DNA of 64,000 nucleotides, taken from contig NZ_JALKAP010000006.1 of NCBI RefSeq assembly GCF_023016045.1, forward strand, positions 129,909-193,908, in the 5' to 3' direction. A program made the translations under genes and the position numbers. Below the pieces are notes generated by a model. That model worked only from the letters and a program-made list of their open reading frames with translations, was not told where the DNA came from and searched no databases. Every line of letters begins with the position of its first letter. Within the stretch, counting starts at the first letter, position 1. Source of the stretch: Marinobacter sp. S6332. GTDB taxonomy: Bacteria > Pseudomonadota > Gammaproteobacteria > Pseudomonadales > Oleiphilaceae. Positions 15,121 through 24,601 of this stretch are shown piece by piece.

Positions 15121-15219
15121 TAGATTACGCACCACCCATGTCTGATCTGACGTTGGTGGTGTGTATCTTCTTTCAGCTCTTTCAGAGTTCCCTTTTCCCT
15201 CCGTTCAGGATGATTTGGT
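15121..15219 (+). other. Short gap with weak hairpin between yqiK and the ATPase gene
   Basis: CACCACC (15131-15137) can pair with GGTGGTG about 19 bases later. There is no U-run, so read-through into the ATPase gene is likely and the three genes can form one operon. No separate promoter was recognised. Confidence 0.4.
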
Positions 15220-18200
15220 ATGTCGACGGACCGCACCGGCCTTGAGAGCATCGTTCAAGAAGGCTCTGCCTTCGAAACCATTCAGCGCCGTTTAAAAGAG
15301 CAGGGTGAGCAGCTTCGCGAGCAGGTTTCAGGGCTCAATCAGGCCCGTGAAGAAATTTTTGGCAGCGCTGGAATGAGTGTGCTTGGGCGCGCTCGGGTTA
15401 GAACTGAGAACAACGCCATCGCTAGGGATGTGGTGCGCCTTGGAGATAAGCTGCTGTTTGGTTTTAACCTGCAGCTTGGGTTGCGGAAAACCCTAGAACT
15501 GGATGATGTTTTTTGCCTTTACCACCTAAATGATAGCGACGGTGGCTTTGAGATGACCGAAGCCGCCATAGAGGGCACCTTCCTGACAGATGCTCGGTTT
15601 GCTACAGATTTTCGCGAACTGCAGCAGTATTACAATACCGCCACTTTGTCTCAGTTAGTCATCCTCAAGGGTATGCTGCTGATGACGTTTCGCATCGGTG
15701 ACAAGCTGAGTGATTTACGGGTTTTCCGCTGGGAACTTAAGTCCAATGGTGAGGTTAACCGCTACATAGACAACCGGGGAGAGCGGGACCTTACTTTCCC
15801 GGATAGGTACAGTTTCCCTTGGAAAACGGTTGGTCGCGACTCTCAGGTACAGGGGCGTTCTCCACACCTGAACATCGCCGATACGCTGTTTGTGGATAAC
15901 CTGAGGGGCAACATTACCTTCAAGGTAGAGAACAACACAGCGACTGGTGAAGGCATTTATGCAGACCCGGTAGATTCCGATTCCCAGTCCCTGGACGATG
16001 CCACATTCGACTATGCGGATTTGGGCGAGATACTGTTGGTCCGAATTCAGCCGTTCAATGAAGAGCGGTGGCGCTATTACCTGTTCAATCGCACTCAGCG
16101 GAACATTGAGCGGGTTGATAGCATGGCGGGTTCTGTGGCGTTGTTACCGGATAACCACGGGCTTATCTTTCCCTCGGGTTTTTACCTCACCACCGGCGAT
16201 CTAAAAACCTTCCAAATTCCCGAAGGGGATTTCCGCCTCAAACGCTCGTTGCGCTCGCCTAACGGTGAGGATGTGCTGTATGTGTTTTTTGAACAGCTCA
16301 CCGGGCAGGTGATTCTTTTCCGCTATAACTTAATCCGCAAGCAGGCGGATGTGCCACTGATAGGGCACGGCTTTGCATTGTTCGAAAACGGGCATTTGGT
16401 GGTTTTCAGCGCCGACAAGGAACCCGCTCTGGTTCACCCGTTGCAGGTTTGGGAAACACCGTTTACCTCAGAGAGTTTTCATGCTCAAGCCAATGTTGCC
16501 AACGACTCAGAGCTGGCGCGCATTGGTAACCCGGATTTGGTGCGTGGTATTGCCGAGTTGAATACCGTTATTACTCTGGTTGAAGCCAAAGGTGCCAGTG
16601 AGCGGCATTTCACGGCTTTGATTCGCACGCTTGATCGTGTTCTCGATCAGTTTTATTGGCTGACAGCAGCGCAAGATGAAGCGCTGTTTGCCGGTTTGCA
16701 TGAGCAATTAGGCACTATTCGTAATACTGCCGAGCTGGTACTGGATGAGTACGAAAAAGTTCAGAGTATTCGCGCTCAAACAGAAGCCGCAATCAACGAG
16801 GTGGCGGATGTCCAAAGCGCCTTGATGCGGGACTTGAAGCCAGACAGCTGGCAAGCGCCAGATCAGTTCGTAGGCTATTTGGCCCGGCTGCGGGAACACC
16901 GGGGCCGGGTGCGAACGCTGAACGATCGCCGCTATGCAGATAAGGCCAGCATAGACCGGCTGGAGCAAGAGTTGGCAGAAGCCGAAGAGCGCTTGACCGA
17001 ACGCACCTTCCGTTTCCTTGCATCACCGGAAGCCCTTGAGGGTTACCGCAAAACCCTGACAGAACTGCAAGCCGATCTGGCTGAGGCTGAGAGCCGCGAC
17101 GCCTTGAAAGATATTGTGGAACGGTATCGAGAGCTGACTACCGGTCTGGATATGATTCAAGGAATGCTCGCTTCCATGGCGGGAAACGATGCAACGCTGG
17201 AAACCGCCATTACCGACAACATTTCAGGTATATACGCCAGCATTAATCAACAGCGTTCGGAAGCGGAAATCCGCCTGAAAGAGCAAGGCAGTGCAGAAGC
17301 CAGAGCCCAGTTTGCCGCCCGCATTCGTTTGTTTGAACAGAGTCTGGCGAACGGCGTCAGCTCGCTTTCCGATGTGCGGGAATGCGATGGGTTGATGACT
17401 CGCATGCTCGATCAGCTGCAAGAGCTTGAAAGCCAATTTGGCGAATACGATGAATTTCTCGCCGCCGTGTTGGAACAGCGAGAGAACGCCCACGAAAGTA
17501 TTGAAGCTCGGCGCCAGCAGCTACAGGACCAGCGCCAACGCCGAGTGACAACCCTGACGGATGCGGCTGAACGCATATTGAAAAACGTCAATCGTCGAAC
17601 CGAACGCTTTACCAGTGTGGAAGAGTTGCACGCCTTTTTTGCGTCCGATGCCATGGTTGCGCGCTTGCGTAGCATGGCCGAGGAATTGCAGGAACTGGGC
17701 TCGGCTATGGAAGCCGATGATTGTTTGGGCCAGTTAAAAGCCGCTCAAGACACCGCCCTGCGCAGCGTTCGTGACAAAGCCGATATCTTTGAAGATGGTG
17801 GGGCCGTCATACGCCTCGGCAAACACAAGTTCAGCGTGAACCAGCAGGAACTGGATCTCACACTCATTCCCCGGGATGACCATGTGCTGCTGCATTTGAC
17901 CGGCACCCAGTATTACGAGCGGTTGGATGAGCCGGAGCTGGATCGCCTGCGCAGCTACTGGAATATGAGTCAGCCGTCTGAGTCTGGCAAGGTTTACCGG
18001 GGGGAATACCTAGCTGCTCTGGTGATTGAAGAGTTCCGGAAATCACAGGATTTACCAGTTAACGTCGCTGATATTGAAGAGCTTACCGGCTATATTCGCA
18101 CATTTGCATCGCCTCGCTACCGCGAAGGCTATGAAAAAGGTATTCACGACCACGATGCCGCGCTGATTGTTAGCACTCTCTGGCCAGCTATTCAAAATGC

Positions 18201-20496
18201 GGGGTTACTACGCTTTAGCCCGAAAGCACGGGCGCTTGCCATGTTGTTCTGGGCCGATCTGAGCCAGCAGAAGGTTTTCGCACAGCAGTTACGTTCACGT
18301 TGTTTGTCTGCGGGCATACTCAGCCGCATGATGCAGTCAGATGAGTTGTTGCAGGCCTTGGAGCAAGAAGTTGGCCCCAAACTCTTGGAATACATAGAAA
18401 CCCACAAACTTATCTTGGCTGAAAAGGGCAGTGCCGAACGCACCTTGTTGAACTCGGCTGCTGAGTATCTGGTTTTGCAACTGGCAGAAGAGTCGGAAGC
18501 GTTTGAAATCACTCGTTATGCCGGAGAGCTGGCGGAAGGCTTTACTGTAGCTCTGAAACGGGATAACCAGTTTGCACAGTATGAGAACGCCCTGAGTGTG
18601 ATTGCCGACCAGCCCGCTGCGCGCTGGAGCATAACCAGTCACTGGCTGAGAGCCTGGATGGGCAAAACGGAGCAGCAACACCTATTGCATTACCTGCCGG
18701 AAGTGGTGGCAGTGCTCAACGCAGAGGAAGCGATCACTACGGCGGTGCGCAGTGTTGAGCTGGCGTTTCAGGTTGAAGGTTTGCTTGGCCAGCACTCGAA
18801 TATCAATGAGCGCGCCCTGAGTTTGCAGCTGGATGAATTCGAAGAACGCCTGCGTTATCACCGACAAGAAATCATCGCTGGTTGGCAGCAACTTCAGGAT
18901 GTTCGTCACAGCATACTGGAAAAATGGCGTGATCAGTTGCGCCTTGAGGAATATCGGCCCCGGCCGCTGTCTTCGTTTGTTCGTAACAAGCTCATCAGTG
19001 AAAGCTATCTGCCTATCATTGGCGACAACCTGGCCAAGCAAATGGGCACCGCTGGCGAAGATCGACGCACCGACCAGTCCGGCCTGTTAATGATGATCTC
19101 GCCGCCCGGTTACGGTAAAACCACCTTAATGGAGTATGTGGCCAATCGGCTGGGCCTGATCTTTATGAAGATCAACTGCCCCAGTCTGGGCCATGATGTG
19201 TCCTCTCTGGATCCGGAGAAGGCACCGCATTCCACAGCGAAGGCAGAGTTGGTTAAGCTCAATCTGGCGCTGGAAATGGGCAATAACGTGATGCTGTATC
19301 TGGATGATATCCAGCACACCCATCCTGAATTCCTGCAAAAGTTTATCTCTCTGTGTGACGGCACCCGGCGCATTGAAGGCGTATGGCGGGGCCGTACCAG
19401 CACTTACGATATGCGCGGCAAACGCTTTTGCGTAGTCATGGCTGGTAACCCCTATACGGAAAGCGGCGAAGTGTTCAAAGTGCCCGATATGCTGGCAAAC
19501 CGGGCGGATATCTACAACTTGGGGGATGTGCTATCGGGCATGGAGCACGCTTTTGAGTTGTCCTATATCGAAAACAGCCTGAGTGCCAACCGGGTGCTGG
19601 CACCTTTAGCTACCCGGGGCATGGCGGATTTCTACCGGTTTGCGGATCTGGCGGCAGGCAAGACCGTGGCAGATTCAGATTTCGAGCACGATTACAGTGC
19701 TGCTGAACGGGATGAAATTGTCTCCTTGCTTCAGAAAATGATCCGTGTTCGGGAAACCGTGCTGCGGGTAAATCAGGCATACATTGCGTCCAGCGCCCAA
19801 GCCGAAGCCTATCGCACCGAGCCTACCTTTAAGCTGCAGGGTAGTTACCGGAATATGAATAAACTTGCGGAGAAGTTGTCGCCGGTGATGAGCGACAAAG
19901 AACTGGAAGCTCTGATTGATGATCACTATCAGGGCGAATCCCAGTTGCTGACCCAAGGCGCAGAAGAGAACCTGCTTAAACTCAAGCAAATGCGCGGGAC
20001 CATCACGGAAGCCGAAGCGAGCCGTTGGCAAGCCATTTGCGAAGAGTACCGGCGTCGCCAGCAGGCGGGAGGCGATGAGGAAACCGGCGTTAAGGTTGTA
20101 CGCCAGCTCGGCCTGATTGCTGAGCAAATGCAGCAACTAGGGCAGCAGTTGATTGCTGGCATGGCTGGTCAAAAAGGTTCAGAGCAGAGTTTCGACAAAG
20201 CTCTCGGGGAGTTGTCTCGCTCCCTCGAAAACGGGCTAACCGAAGGCTTGCAGTCTGTGCAACTAAACCCTGCTGTAACAGTAAACTTGGATAGCCCGCC
20301 GCAGGTCGGTGAGGCGCTCACGGCATTCGCGCGGATTTTTGAAGAATCTCTTGTTCCGTTGGTAAAACTGATGGACGGCAAGCTGGGTTTGGACTTAAAA
20401 ACCCAGCGGGAAATGAGCCGTGTGTTAAGAGTGATCGGTGAGTTGCAAGATAAGTTGCTATCTCAGGATTCAGCAACGAACAATACAAATTTATAA
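15220..20496 (+). CDS. Giant DUF3686-type AAA ATPase, often annotated DNA repair ATPase
   Basis: A 1758-residue cytosolic protein. The N-terminal part (about 1-480) is beta-rich and matches the DUF3686 pattern (LFGFNLQLGLRKTLELDDVF, RSPHLNIADTLFVDNLRG). Residues about 490-850 are coiled coil. A helical middle part leads to a C-terminal AAA module with Walker A SPPGYGKTT (K1300), Walker B VMLYLDD (D1362-D1363) and a sensor-1-like MAGNPY near residue 1407. The annotation as DNA repair rests on weak coiled-coil similarity. The neighbourhood (flotillin, NfeD-like, PspA) argues for a membrane or proteostasis role. It starts 99 bases after yqiK and is the largest gene in the window. Confidence 0.85.
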   Translation: MSTDRTGLESIVQEGSAFETIQRRLKEQGEQLREQVSGLNQAREEIFGSAGMSVLGRARVRTENNAIARDVVRLGDKLLFGFNLQLGLRKTLELDDVFCLYHLNDSDGGFEMTEAAIEGTFLTDARFATDFRELQQYYNTATLSQLVILKGMLLMTFRIGDKLSDLRVFRWELKSNGEVNRYIDNRGERDLTFPDRYSFPWKTVGRDSQVQGRSPHLNIADTLFVDNLRGNITFKVENNTATGEGIYADPVDSDSQSLDDATFDYADLGEILLVRIQPFNEERWRYYLFNRTQRNIERVDSMAGSVALLPDNHGLIFPSGFYLTTGDLKTFQIPEGDFRLKRSLRSPNGEDVLYVFFEQLTGQVILFRYNLIRKQADVPLIGHGFALFENGHLVVFSADKEPALVHPLQVWETPFTSESFHAQANVANDSELARIGNPDLVRGIAELNTVITLVEAKGASERHFTALIRTLDRVLDQFYWLTAAQDEALFAGLHEQLGTIRNTAELVLDEYEKVQSIRAQTEAAINEVADVQSALMRDLKPDSWQAPDQFVGYLARLREHRGRVRTLNDRRYADKASIDRLEQELAEAEERLTERTFRFLASPEALEGYRKTLTELQADLAEAESRDALKDIVERYRELTTGLDMIQGMLASMAGNDATLETAITDNISGIYASINQQRSEAEIRLKEQGSAEARAQFAARIRLFEQSLANGVSSLSDVRECDGLMTRMLDQLQELESQFGEYDEFLAAVLEQRENAHESIEARRQQLQDQRQRRVTTLTDAAERILKNVNRRTERFTSVEELHAFFASDAMVARLRSMAEELQELGSAMEADDCLGQLKAAQDTALRSVRDKADIFEDGGAVIRLGKHKFSVNQQELDLTLIPRDDHVLLHLTGTQYYERLDEPELDRLRSYWNMSQPSESGKVYRGEYLAALVIEEFRKSQDLPVNVADIEELTGYIRTFASPRYREGYEKGIHDHDAALIVSTLWPAIQNAGLLRFSPKARALAMLFWADLSQQKVFAQQLRSRCLSAGILSRMMQSDELLQALEQEVGPKLLEYIETHKLILAEKGSAERTLLNSAAEYLVLQLAEESEAFEITRYAGELAEGFTVALKRDNQFAQYENALSVIADQPAARWSITSHWLRAWMGKTEQQHLLHYLPEVVAVLNAEEAITTAVRSVELAFQVEGLLGQHSNINERALSLQLDEFEERLRYHRQEIIAGWQQLQDVRHSILEKWRDQLRLEEYRPRPLSSFVRNKLISESYLPIIGDNLAKQMGTAGEDRRTDQSGLLMMISPPGYGKTTLMEYVANRLGLIFMKINCPSLGHDVSSLDPEKAPHSTAKAELVKLNLALEMGNNVMLYLDDIQHTHPEFLQKFISLCDGTRRIEGVWRGRTSTYDMRGKRFCVVMAGNPYTESGEVFKVPDMLANRADIYNLGDVLSGMEHAFELSYIENSLSANRVLAPLATRGMADFYRFADLAAGKTVADSDFEHDYSAAERDEIVSLLQKMIRVRETVLRVNQAYIASSAQAEAYRTEPTFKLQGSYRNMNKLAEKLSPVMSDKELEALIDDHYQGESQLLTQGAEENLLKLKQMRGTITEAEASRWQAICEEYRRRQQAGGDEETGVKVVRQLGLIAEQMQQLGQQLIAGMAGQKGSEQSFDKALGELSRSLENGLTEGLQSVQLNPAVTVNLDSPPQVGEALTAFARIFEESLVPLVKLMDGKLGLDLKTQREMSRVLRVIGELQDKLLSQDSATNNTNL

Positions 20497-20558
20497 TCGA
20501 AATCGCTGTACTCTGCACACAGCATGTAAATCCAATACCAACATAGGGATCACAACCA

Positions 20559-21002
20559 ATGAAGGGAATCATAATTTCTATATTACTCTTATCCGCCTCT
20601 CTGGCTCACGCGGGCACCTATCGCTGGGTTGATGAGAACGGGCAAACTCATTTCGGTGATAGGCCGCCCCAAAACGTTGTGACTGATGAGGTTCGCTTAA
20701 AGGCTGCTCCGCCGTCTGTTGATGCGGAAGCCCTTGCGCGTAAACAACGTTTGAATGAGTTTCTTCAAAATAGTGAAAAAGAGCGTGAAGCCCGGTCAAA
20801 GGTTGTGGCTGAGCAGGAGGCTAATGCTGCGAAGCAAAAAGCTTACTGTGAGGGTATGCAAGCCCGGCTGAAGTATCTTGCGAGGGTTTCAGGTATCTAT
20901 GAGTTGAACAAGGAAGGTGAGCGGGTTTTTGTGAATGACGAAGAGAACGAACGCATTCGCAAAGAGTTCAAAGCGCGCTTACAGAGAGAGTGTGGCGTGT
21001 AA
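20559..21002 (+). CDS. DUF4124 periplasmic protein
   Basis: A 147-residue exported protein. The signal peptide is MKGIIISILLLSASLAHAG with a likely cut after AHA. The DUF4124 core YRWVDENGQTHFGDRPP follows at once, then a charged helix with one Cys in the middle (KAYCEGM) and one at the end (QRECGV). The family is common in marine gammaproteobacteria and its function is unknown. It starts 62 bases after the ATPase gene and may be transcribed with it, though it is probably unrelated in function. Confidence 0.85.
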   Translation: MKGIIISILLLSASLAHAGTYRWVDENGQTHFGDRPPQNVVTDEVRLKAAPPSVDAEALARKQRLNEFLQNSEKEREARSKVVAEQEANAAKQKAYCEGMQARLKYLARVSGIYELNKEGERVFVNDEENERIRKEFKARLQRECGV

Positions 21003-21117
21003 GTCTGCTCAGTTTTATTGCCTCTGCCGCCGTGTAGGTGCTTGTGTAATGCGCTAAAGCCTTGCCAGAGGTACACTACTTGGCCTGAATGCTAGCTGAT
21101 AGGCTTATGGGTACCTT

Positions 21118-22230
21118 ATGGAAAATGAACACGATTCAAGTGAACAGGGCAACGCCAAAGCTAAGAAGACGCTAGCGGACCTTTCCACCCCCATTTATGG
21201 CTTGTTTATTCTGGGTGTGCTTTACACCTTGTATCTGGCCCATCAGATTGTCCTGCCGATGATTCTGGCGCTTCTCTTAAGCCTGCTGTTATCGCCTCTT
21301 GCTACGCGTATGTGTTCGGGGTTGCGTATGCCTCGGGTAGTGAGTTCACTGATACTGGTGTTGCTTGTGCTTGCAGGTATCGCCGGTGTGTCGATGGCTG
21401 TGGCAACACCTGCGCTTGAGTGGGCGGGTAAGGCTCCAGAGGGAATTTCCCGTTTGCTGGTTGGGGAAAGCGAGCTTAAGCGACAGATAAATAAGGTAAC
21501 TGAGTCAGCCCAGAAGGTGGAAGACTCGGTGAATGAACTCTCTGATACTGGCGGCAAAAAGGCAGCAGTAGAGCCCACAACGGTGGTTCTACAAACGGAC
21601 TCTTGGCGCGCCCAGCTTATGAATAAAGCCCGTGACGGGGTTGCGGGTTTAGCGCTGGCTATGGCGCTTACGTACTTCTTGCTGGTTAGTGGTGATAGGT
21701 TGGTGCTCAATTTTGTACGGCAGCTGCCACGGCGTCACCGCAGAAGAGTATTGCGTATTAGCCGAGATTCTCAGCACCAAATCGCCCAGTATCTGGCGGT
21801 ACTGGGTATCAGTAACACCTCTGTTGGTGTGGCAACCGGCCTTATGGCTTGGGCAATTGGCTTGCCAGATCCAGCTGTATGGGGATTGGTAGCCGGGTTA
21901 GCCCGCTTCATTCCTTATCTTGGTGTTATTCTCACCATTCTGCTGTTGGCGGTTGTCTCGGCGGTAAGCTTGGATACTTTATGGATGATGGCCATTGCTC
22001 CCGTTGGTTATCTTGCCTTGACCACTATGGTGGGCTTTTTCATCGAGCCTTGGATACACGGCTTTCGCATGTCGATTAACCCGGTGATTATTTTCGTTTC
22101 GATCTTTTTTTGGGGTTGGCTCTGGGGGCCTGTAGGCGTGTTGCTGGCGGTGCCGCTGATGACTGTTATACAGGTTGTACTAAAGCAGATCCCCAAGCTG
22201 CGGCCTATTTACAAGGTCATTGCCCAGTAG
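21118..22230 (+). CDS. AI-2E family transporter/permease (PerM-like)
   Basis: A 370-residue polytopic membrane protein of the AI-2E transporter family (UPF0118). Hydrophobic segments cluster at residues 25-65 and 75-100, and again at 175-200 and 225-345. A soluble stretch at about 105-170 and the motif GLARFIPYLGVIL are typical. The C-terminal GFFIEPWIHGFRM and WGWLWGPVGVLLAVPLM blocks are the family signatures. Members are proposed to export autoinducer-2 or act as Na+/H+ antiporters, and the substrate here is unknown. Confidence 0.87.
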   Translation: MENEHDSSEQGNAKAKKTLADLSTPIYGLFILGVLYTLYLAHQIVLPMILALLLSLLLSPLATRMCSGLRMPRVVSSLILVLLVLAGIAGVSMAVATPALEWAGKAPEGISRLLVGESELKRQINKVTESAQKVEDSVNELSDTGGKKAAVEPTTVVLQTDSWRAQLMNKARDGVAGLALAMALTYFLLVSGDRLVLNFVRQLPRRHRRRVLRISRDSQHQIAQYLAVLGISNTSVGVATGLMAWAIGLPDPAVWGLVAGLARFIPYLGVILTILLLAVVSAVSLDTLWMMAIAPVGYLALTTMVGFFIEPWIHGFRMSINPVIIFVSIFFWGWLWGPVGVLLAVPLMTVIQVVLKQIPKLRPIYKVIAQ

Positions 22231-22322
22231 TTTAGAGGGTGGGCATTCCCTGACAGCTGCCAAAATCTCTCCTACTCTAAGTGGATTGGTTTTGTTTTGC
22301 AGGCAGGGGGGATCACCTAGTC

Positions 22323-23468
22323 ATGACTCCAAACACCATGAAGGCCATGGTTCTCACCGGCCATGGCGGTATTGAAAAACTTGAGTATAAAAGCGTACCC
22401 ACGCCGTCTCCTGCGGCCGGCGAGGTGTTGGTACAGGTAACCGCTACCGCCAAAAACAATACAGACCGCAAAGCCCGGGAAGGGTTATATCCCACCAAAA
22501 AAGGTGAAACCACCTCATTCCAGATGGGCGGCAAGCCTACGCTGATTTTTCCCCGAATTCAGGGTGCCGATATTGCTGGCCGCGTAGTGGCTGTGGGCGA
22601 GGGCGTGGAGCCTAGCCGTATTGGCGAGAGGGGGCTGCTAGATTTCAATATGTATGGCAATGCCCGCAGGGATATCAATTTAACCCCCGATTATTATGGC
22701 CATGGTGCAGACGGCGGCTACGCCGAGTACGTGGCTGTTCCTTCAGATCAATTCCACGTTGTGCCAAACAAAGATTTGAGCGATGCCCAGATAGCTGCGA
22801 TGGGAATGTGTTCCTATCAAACGGCTATGCACATGCTCACCTCTGCTAACGTAGAGGCCGGGGAACGTATTTTGGTTACCGGTGCAAGCGGCGGTGTTGG
22901 TACGGCACTGATCCAGCTTTGCCGAATTATGGGTGCCGTTCCTTACGCGTTAAGTACGCCGGATAAAACTGCGGCTCTTAAGTCGTTGGGCGCCGAATCT
23001 GTATTTGATCGCTCCGAAATGGACGGCTTTGTTGAGCGTGTAAAGGCCCAAACAGGCGGTAAACCTTTTGATGCGGTAATGGACTTGGTAGGCGGCGAGA
23101 TGACTGACCGCTTCATCGACGCCATGATTTTCGATATGAACACTCGCAGCACTTATCCTCGCCTGAGCATCGCGGGTGCCAGTGGTGGCAATGTTAGTGA
23201 AATCCTGTGGACACGAATTTATCTGTATCAGGTAAAACTCTTCGGGGTTTCACACGGTACGCGAGAAGAGGCCGAGCAGCTGGTGGATTGGATTCGCGAA
23301 GGGCGGCTCAAGCCAGTTCTGCACGGTGCTTTTCGGCTCTCTGAATTACACCAAGCAGAGCGCTACTTTATGAATCGTGGCAGCAATTATCTCGGCAAGA
23401 TTGTGATTGTGCCGGATTCCCTGTGGGAAGAGCACGGCCAACTCTGGTCGTTGGAGAAAGGCGCATGA
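22323..23468 (+). CDS. Zinc-type alcohol dehydrogenase/quinone oxidoreductase family protein
   Basis: A 381-residue MDR-superfamily oxidoreductase. MKAMVLTGHGGIEKLEYKS begins the GroES-like domain, GADIAGRVVAVGEGVEPSRI is the typical middle strand region, and VTGASGGVGTALIQLC is the NAD(P)-binding motif. The canonical zinc-binding Cys/His cluster is not obvious, so it may be a zinc-free quinone-oxidoreductase type. The ATG at 22323 has a GGGGGG stretch about 12 bases upstream. The gene overlaps the proline-racemase family gene (ATGA), so the pair probably acts in one pathway. Confidence 0.82.
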   Translation: MTPNTMKAMVLTGHGGIEKLEYKSVPTPSPAAGEVLVQVTATAKNNTDRKAREGLYPTKKGETTSFQMGGKPTLIFPRIQGADIAGRVVAVGEGVEPSRIGERGLLDFNMYGNARRDINLTPDYYGHGADGGYAEYVAVPSDQFHVVPNKDLSDAQIAAMGMCSYQTAMHMLTSANVEAGERILVTGASGGVGTALIQLCRIMGAVPYALSTPDKTAALKSLGAESVFDRSEMDGFVERVKAQTGGKPFDAVMDLVGGEMTDRFIDAMIFDMNTRSTYPRLSIAGASGGNVSEILWTRIYLYQVKLFGVSHGTREEAEQLVDWIREGRLKPVLHGAFRLSELHQAERYFMNRGSNYLGKIVIVPDSLWEEHGQLWSLEKGA

Positions 23469-24508
23469 AGCAGGAATTGACGATTCAGCTAATGGATACC
23501 CATGCTGGCGGTGATGTAAGTCGAATTGTGACGGGAGGTATCATCCCCCTGCCGGGCGACAGTGTGCGGGCGCAAATGGAGTACCTTCGCGATCAAGCCG
23601 ATGGTTTGCGAAAGCTGCTGTTGGAAGAGCCTTACGGTATTCCGGAGATGTCTGTGGATTTGTTGGTTCCTCCGTCAGATCCGAGTGCTGCGGTCGGATA
23701 CATCATTATGGAAGTGATGGGTTACCCGATTTATTCCGGCTCTAACACCATCTGTACGGCAACGGCGGTTTTGGAAGCTGGAATCGTGCCCAAAAAGGAG
23801 GGCAAGCAGAGCTTTTTACTGGAGTCCCCCGCAGGCCTTGTTCGCATAGAAGCGCTGGTGGAAAACGGCGTGGTCGAAGCGATAACCTGCGAAGGCCTGC
23901 CAAGCTATATCCATACCTATCAAACCAGTATCGATGTGCCATCACTTGGCACAGTCACTTACAGTGTGGCCTACAGCGGCGGCTTCTACGCATTGGTGGA
24001 CGCAAAATCACTGGGTTTTGATCTTTCGGTCGATGAAGAACGTGAACTCGCAGTTGCAGCCCATGCCATTGTTGAAGCGATTCAGGCCGAACGGGGTTTT
24101 TCCCATTACACCCTGGGCGACGTGGGGCCATTGCCATTTCTGCACTTTATGGGGCCGGTACACCAAGTGGCAGAGGGCTACTATCGTTCCCGTTCTGCAA
24201 CCTACGTGCATCCCGGCGTTATCTGCAGAAGCACCACCGGAACCGGCACCTCGGCGCGGCTTGCTCTTATGAATCATGAGGGGCTCATTCGCCCCGGAGA
24301 CAAACTTGAAACCATCTCGTTGCGTGAGACGGGTTTTATTGGTGAGTTTTCTGGCGTAGAGCAGGCGGGCGAGTATCAGGTTGTGAAAAATAACATCACT
24401 GGTAAGGGTTATGTTTTAGCGCGTTCGGATATTGTTGTGAACTGTGATGACTCTTTAGTGGACTGCGATGGGCTTCGTCATGTCCTCGGGAATTACTCGC
24501 TTTTTTGA
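23465..24508 (+). CDS. Proline racemase superfamily protein with Ser/Thr in place of both catalytic Cys
   Basis: A 347-residue member of the proline racemase / hydroxyproline epimerase / trans-3-hydroxyproline dehydratase superfamily. MDTHAGGDVSRIVTGG, SVDLLVPPSDP and the C-terminal TGTGTSARLALM block are diagnostic. Racemases and epimerases use two cysteines, in MCGHG and DRSPCGTGT. Here these positions read YSGSNT (S91) and SRSTTGTGT-like RSTTGTGT (T258). Loss of both thiols rules out a standard racemase mechanism and suggests a dehydratase or a new activity. It is coupled by a 4-base overlap to the oxidoreductase upstream. Confidence 0.85.
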   Translation: MKQELTIQLMDTHAGGDVSRIVTGGIIPLPGDSVRAQMEYLRDQADGLRKLLLEEPYGIPEMSVDLLVPPSDPSAAVGYIIMEVMGYPIYSGSNTICTATAVLEAGIVPKKEGKQSFLLESPAGLVRIEALVENGVVEAITCEGLPSYIHTYQTSIDVPSLGTVTYSVAYSGGFYALVDAKSLGFDLSVDEERELAVAAHAIVEAIQAERGFSHYTLGDVGPLPFLHFMGPVHQVAEGYYRSRSATYVHPGVICRSTTGTGTSARLALMNHEGLIRPGDKLETISLRETGFIGEFSGVEQAGEYQVVKNNITGKGYVLARSDIVVNCDDSLVDCDGLRHVLGNYSLF

Positions 24509-24525
24509 AGCGCATTCGCCTAAAG

Positions 24526-24541
24526 TTTACCTTTACGTAAA
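24526..24541. promoter_or_regulatory. LiuR-like operator before the acyl-CoA synthetase gene
   Basis: TTTACCTTTACGTAAA resembles the perfect palindrome TTTACGTTAACGTAAA found before liuR at 52645. The right half is exact and the left half has a changed centre. It lies 60 bases before the acyl-CoA synthetase ATG. Confidence 0.55.
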
Positions 24542-24601
24542 GTGCGAGCTATGGTAAATCTTCATCTATGCATTCAATGATAATAATAGCAGGAGCAGAT
24601 A

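Noticed and set aside
15220..20496. SMC/RecN-type DNA repair protein
   Set aside because: The Walker A motif is near the C-terminus with the Walker B 62 residues later, an AAA layout. There is no split ABC head or signature motif, so the DNA repair name is not supported.
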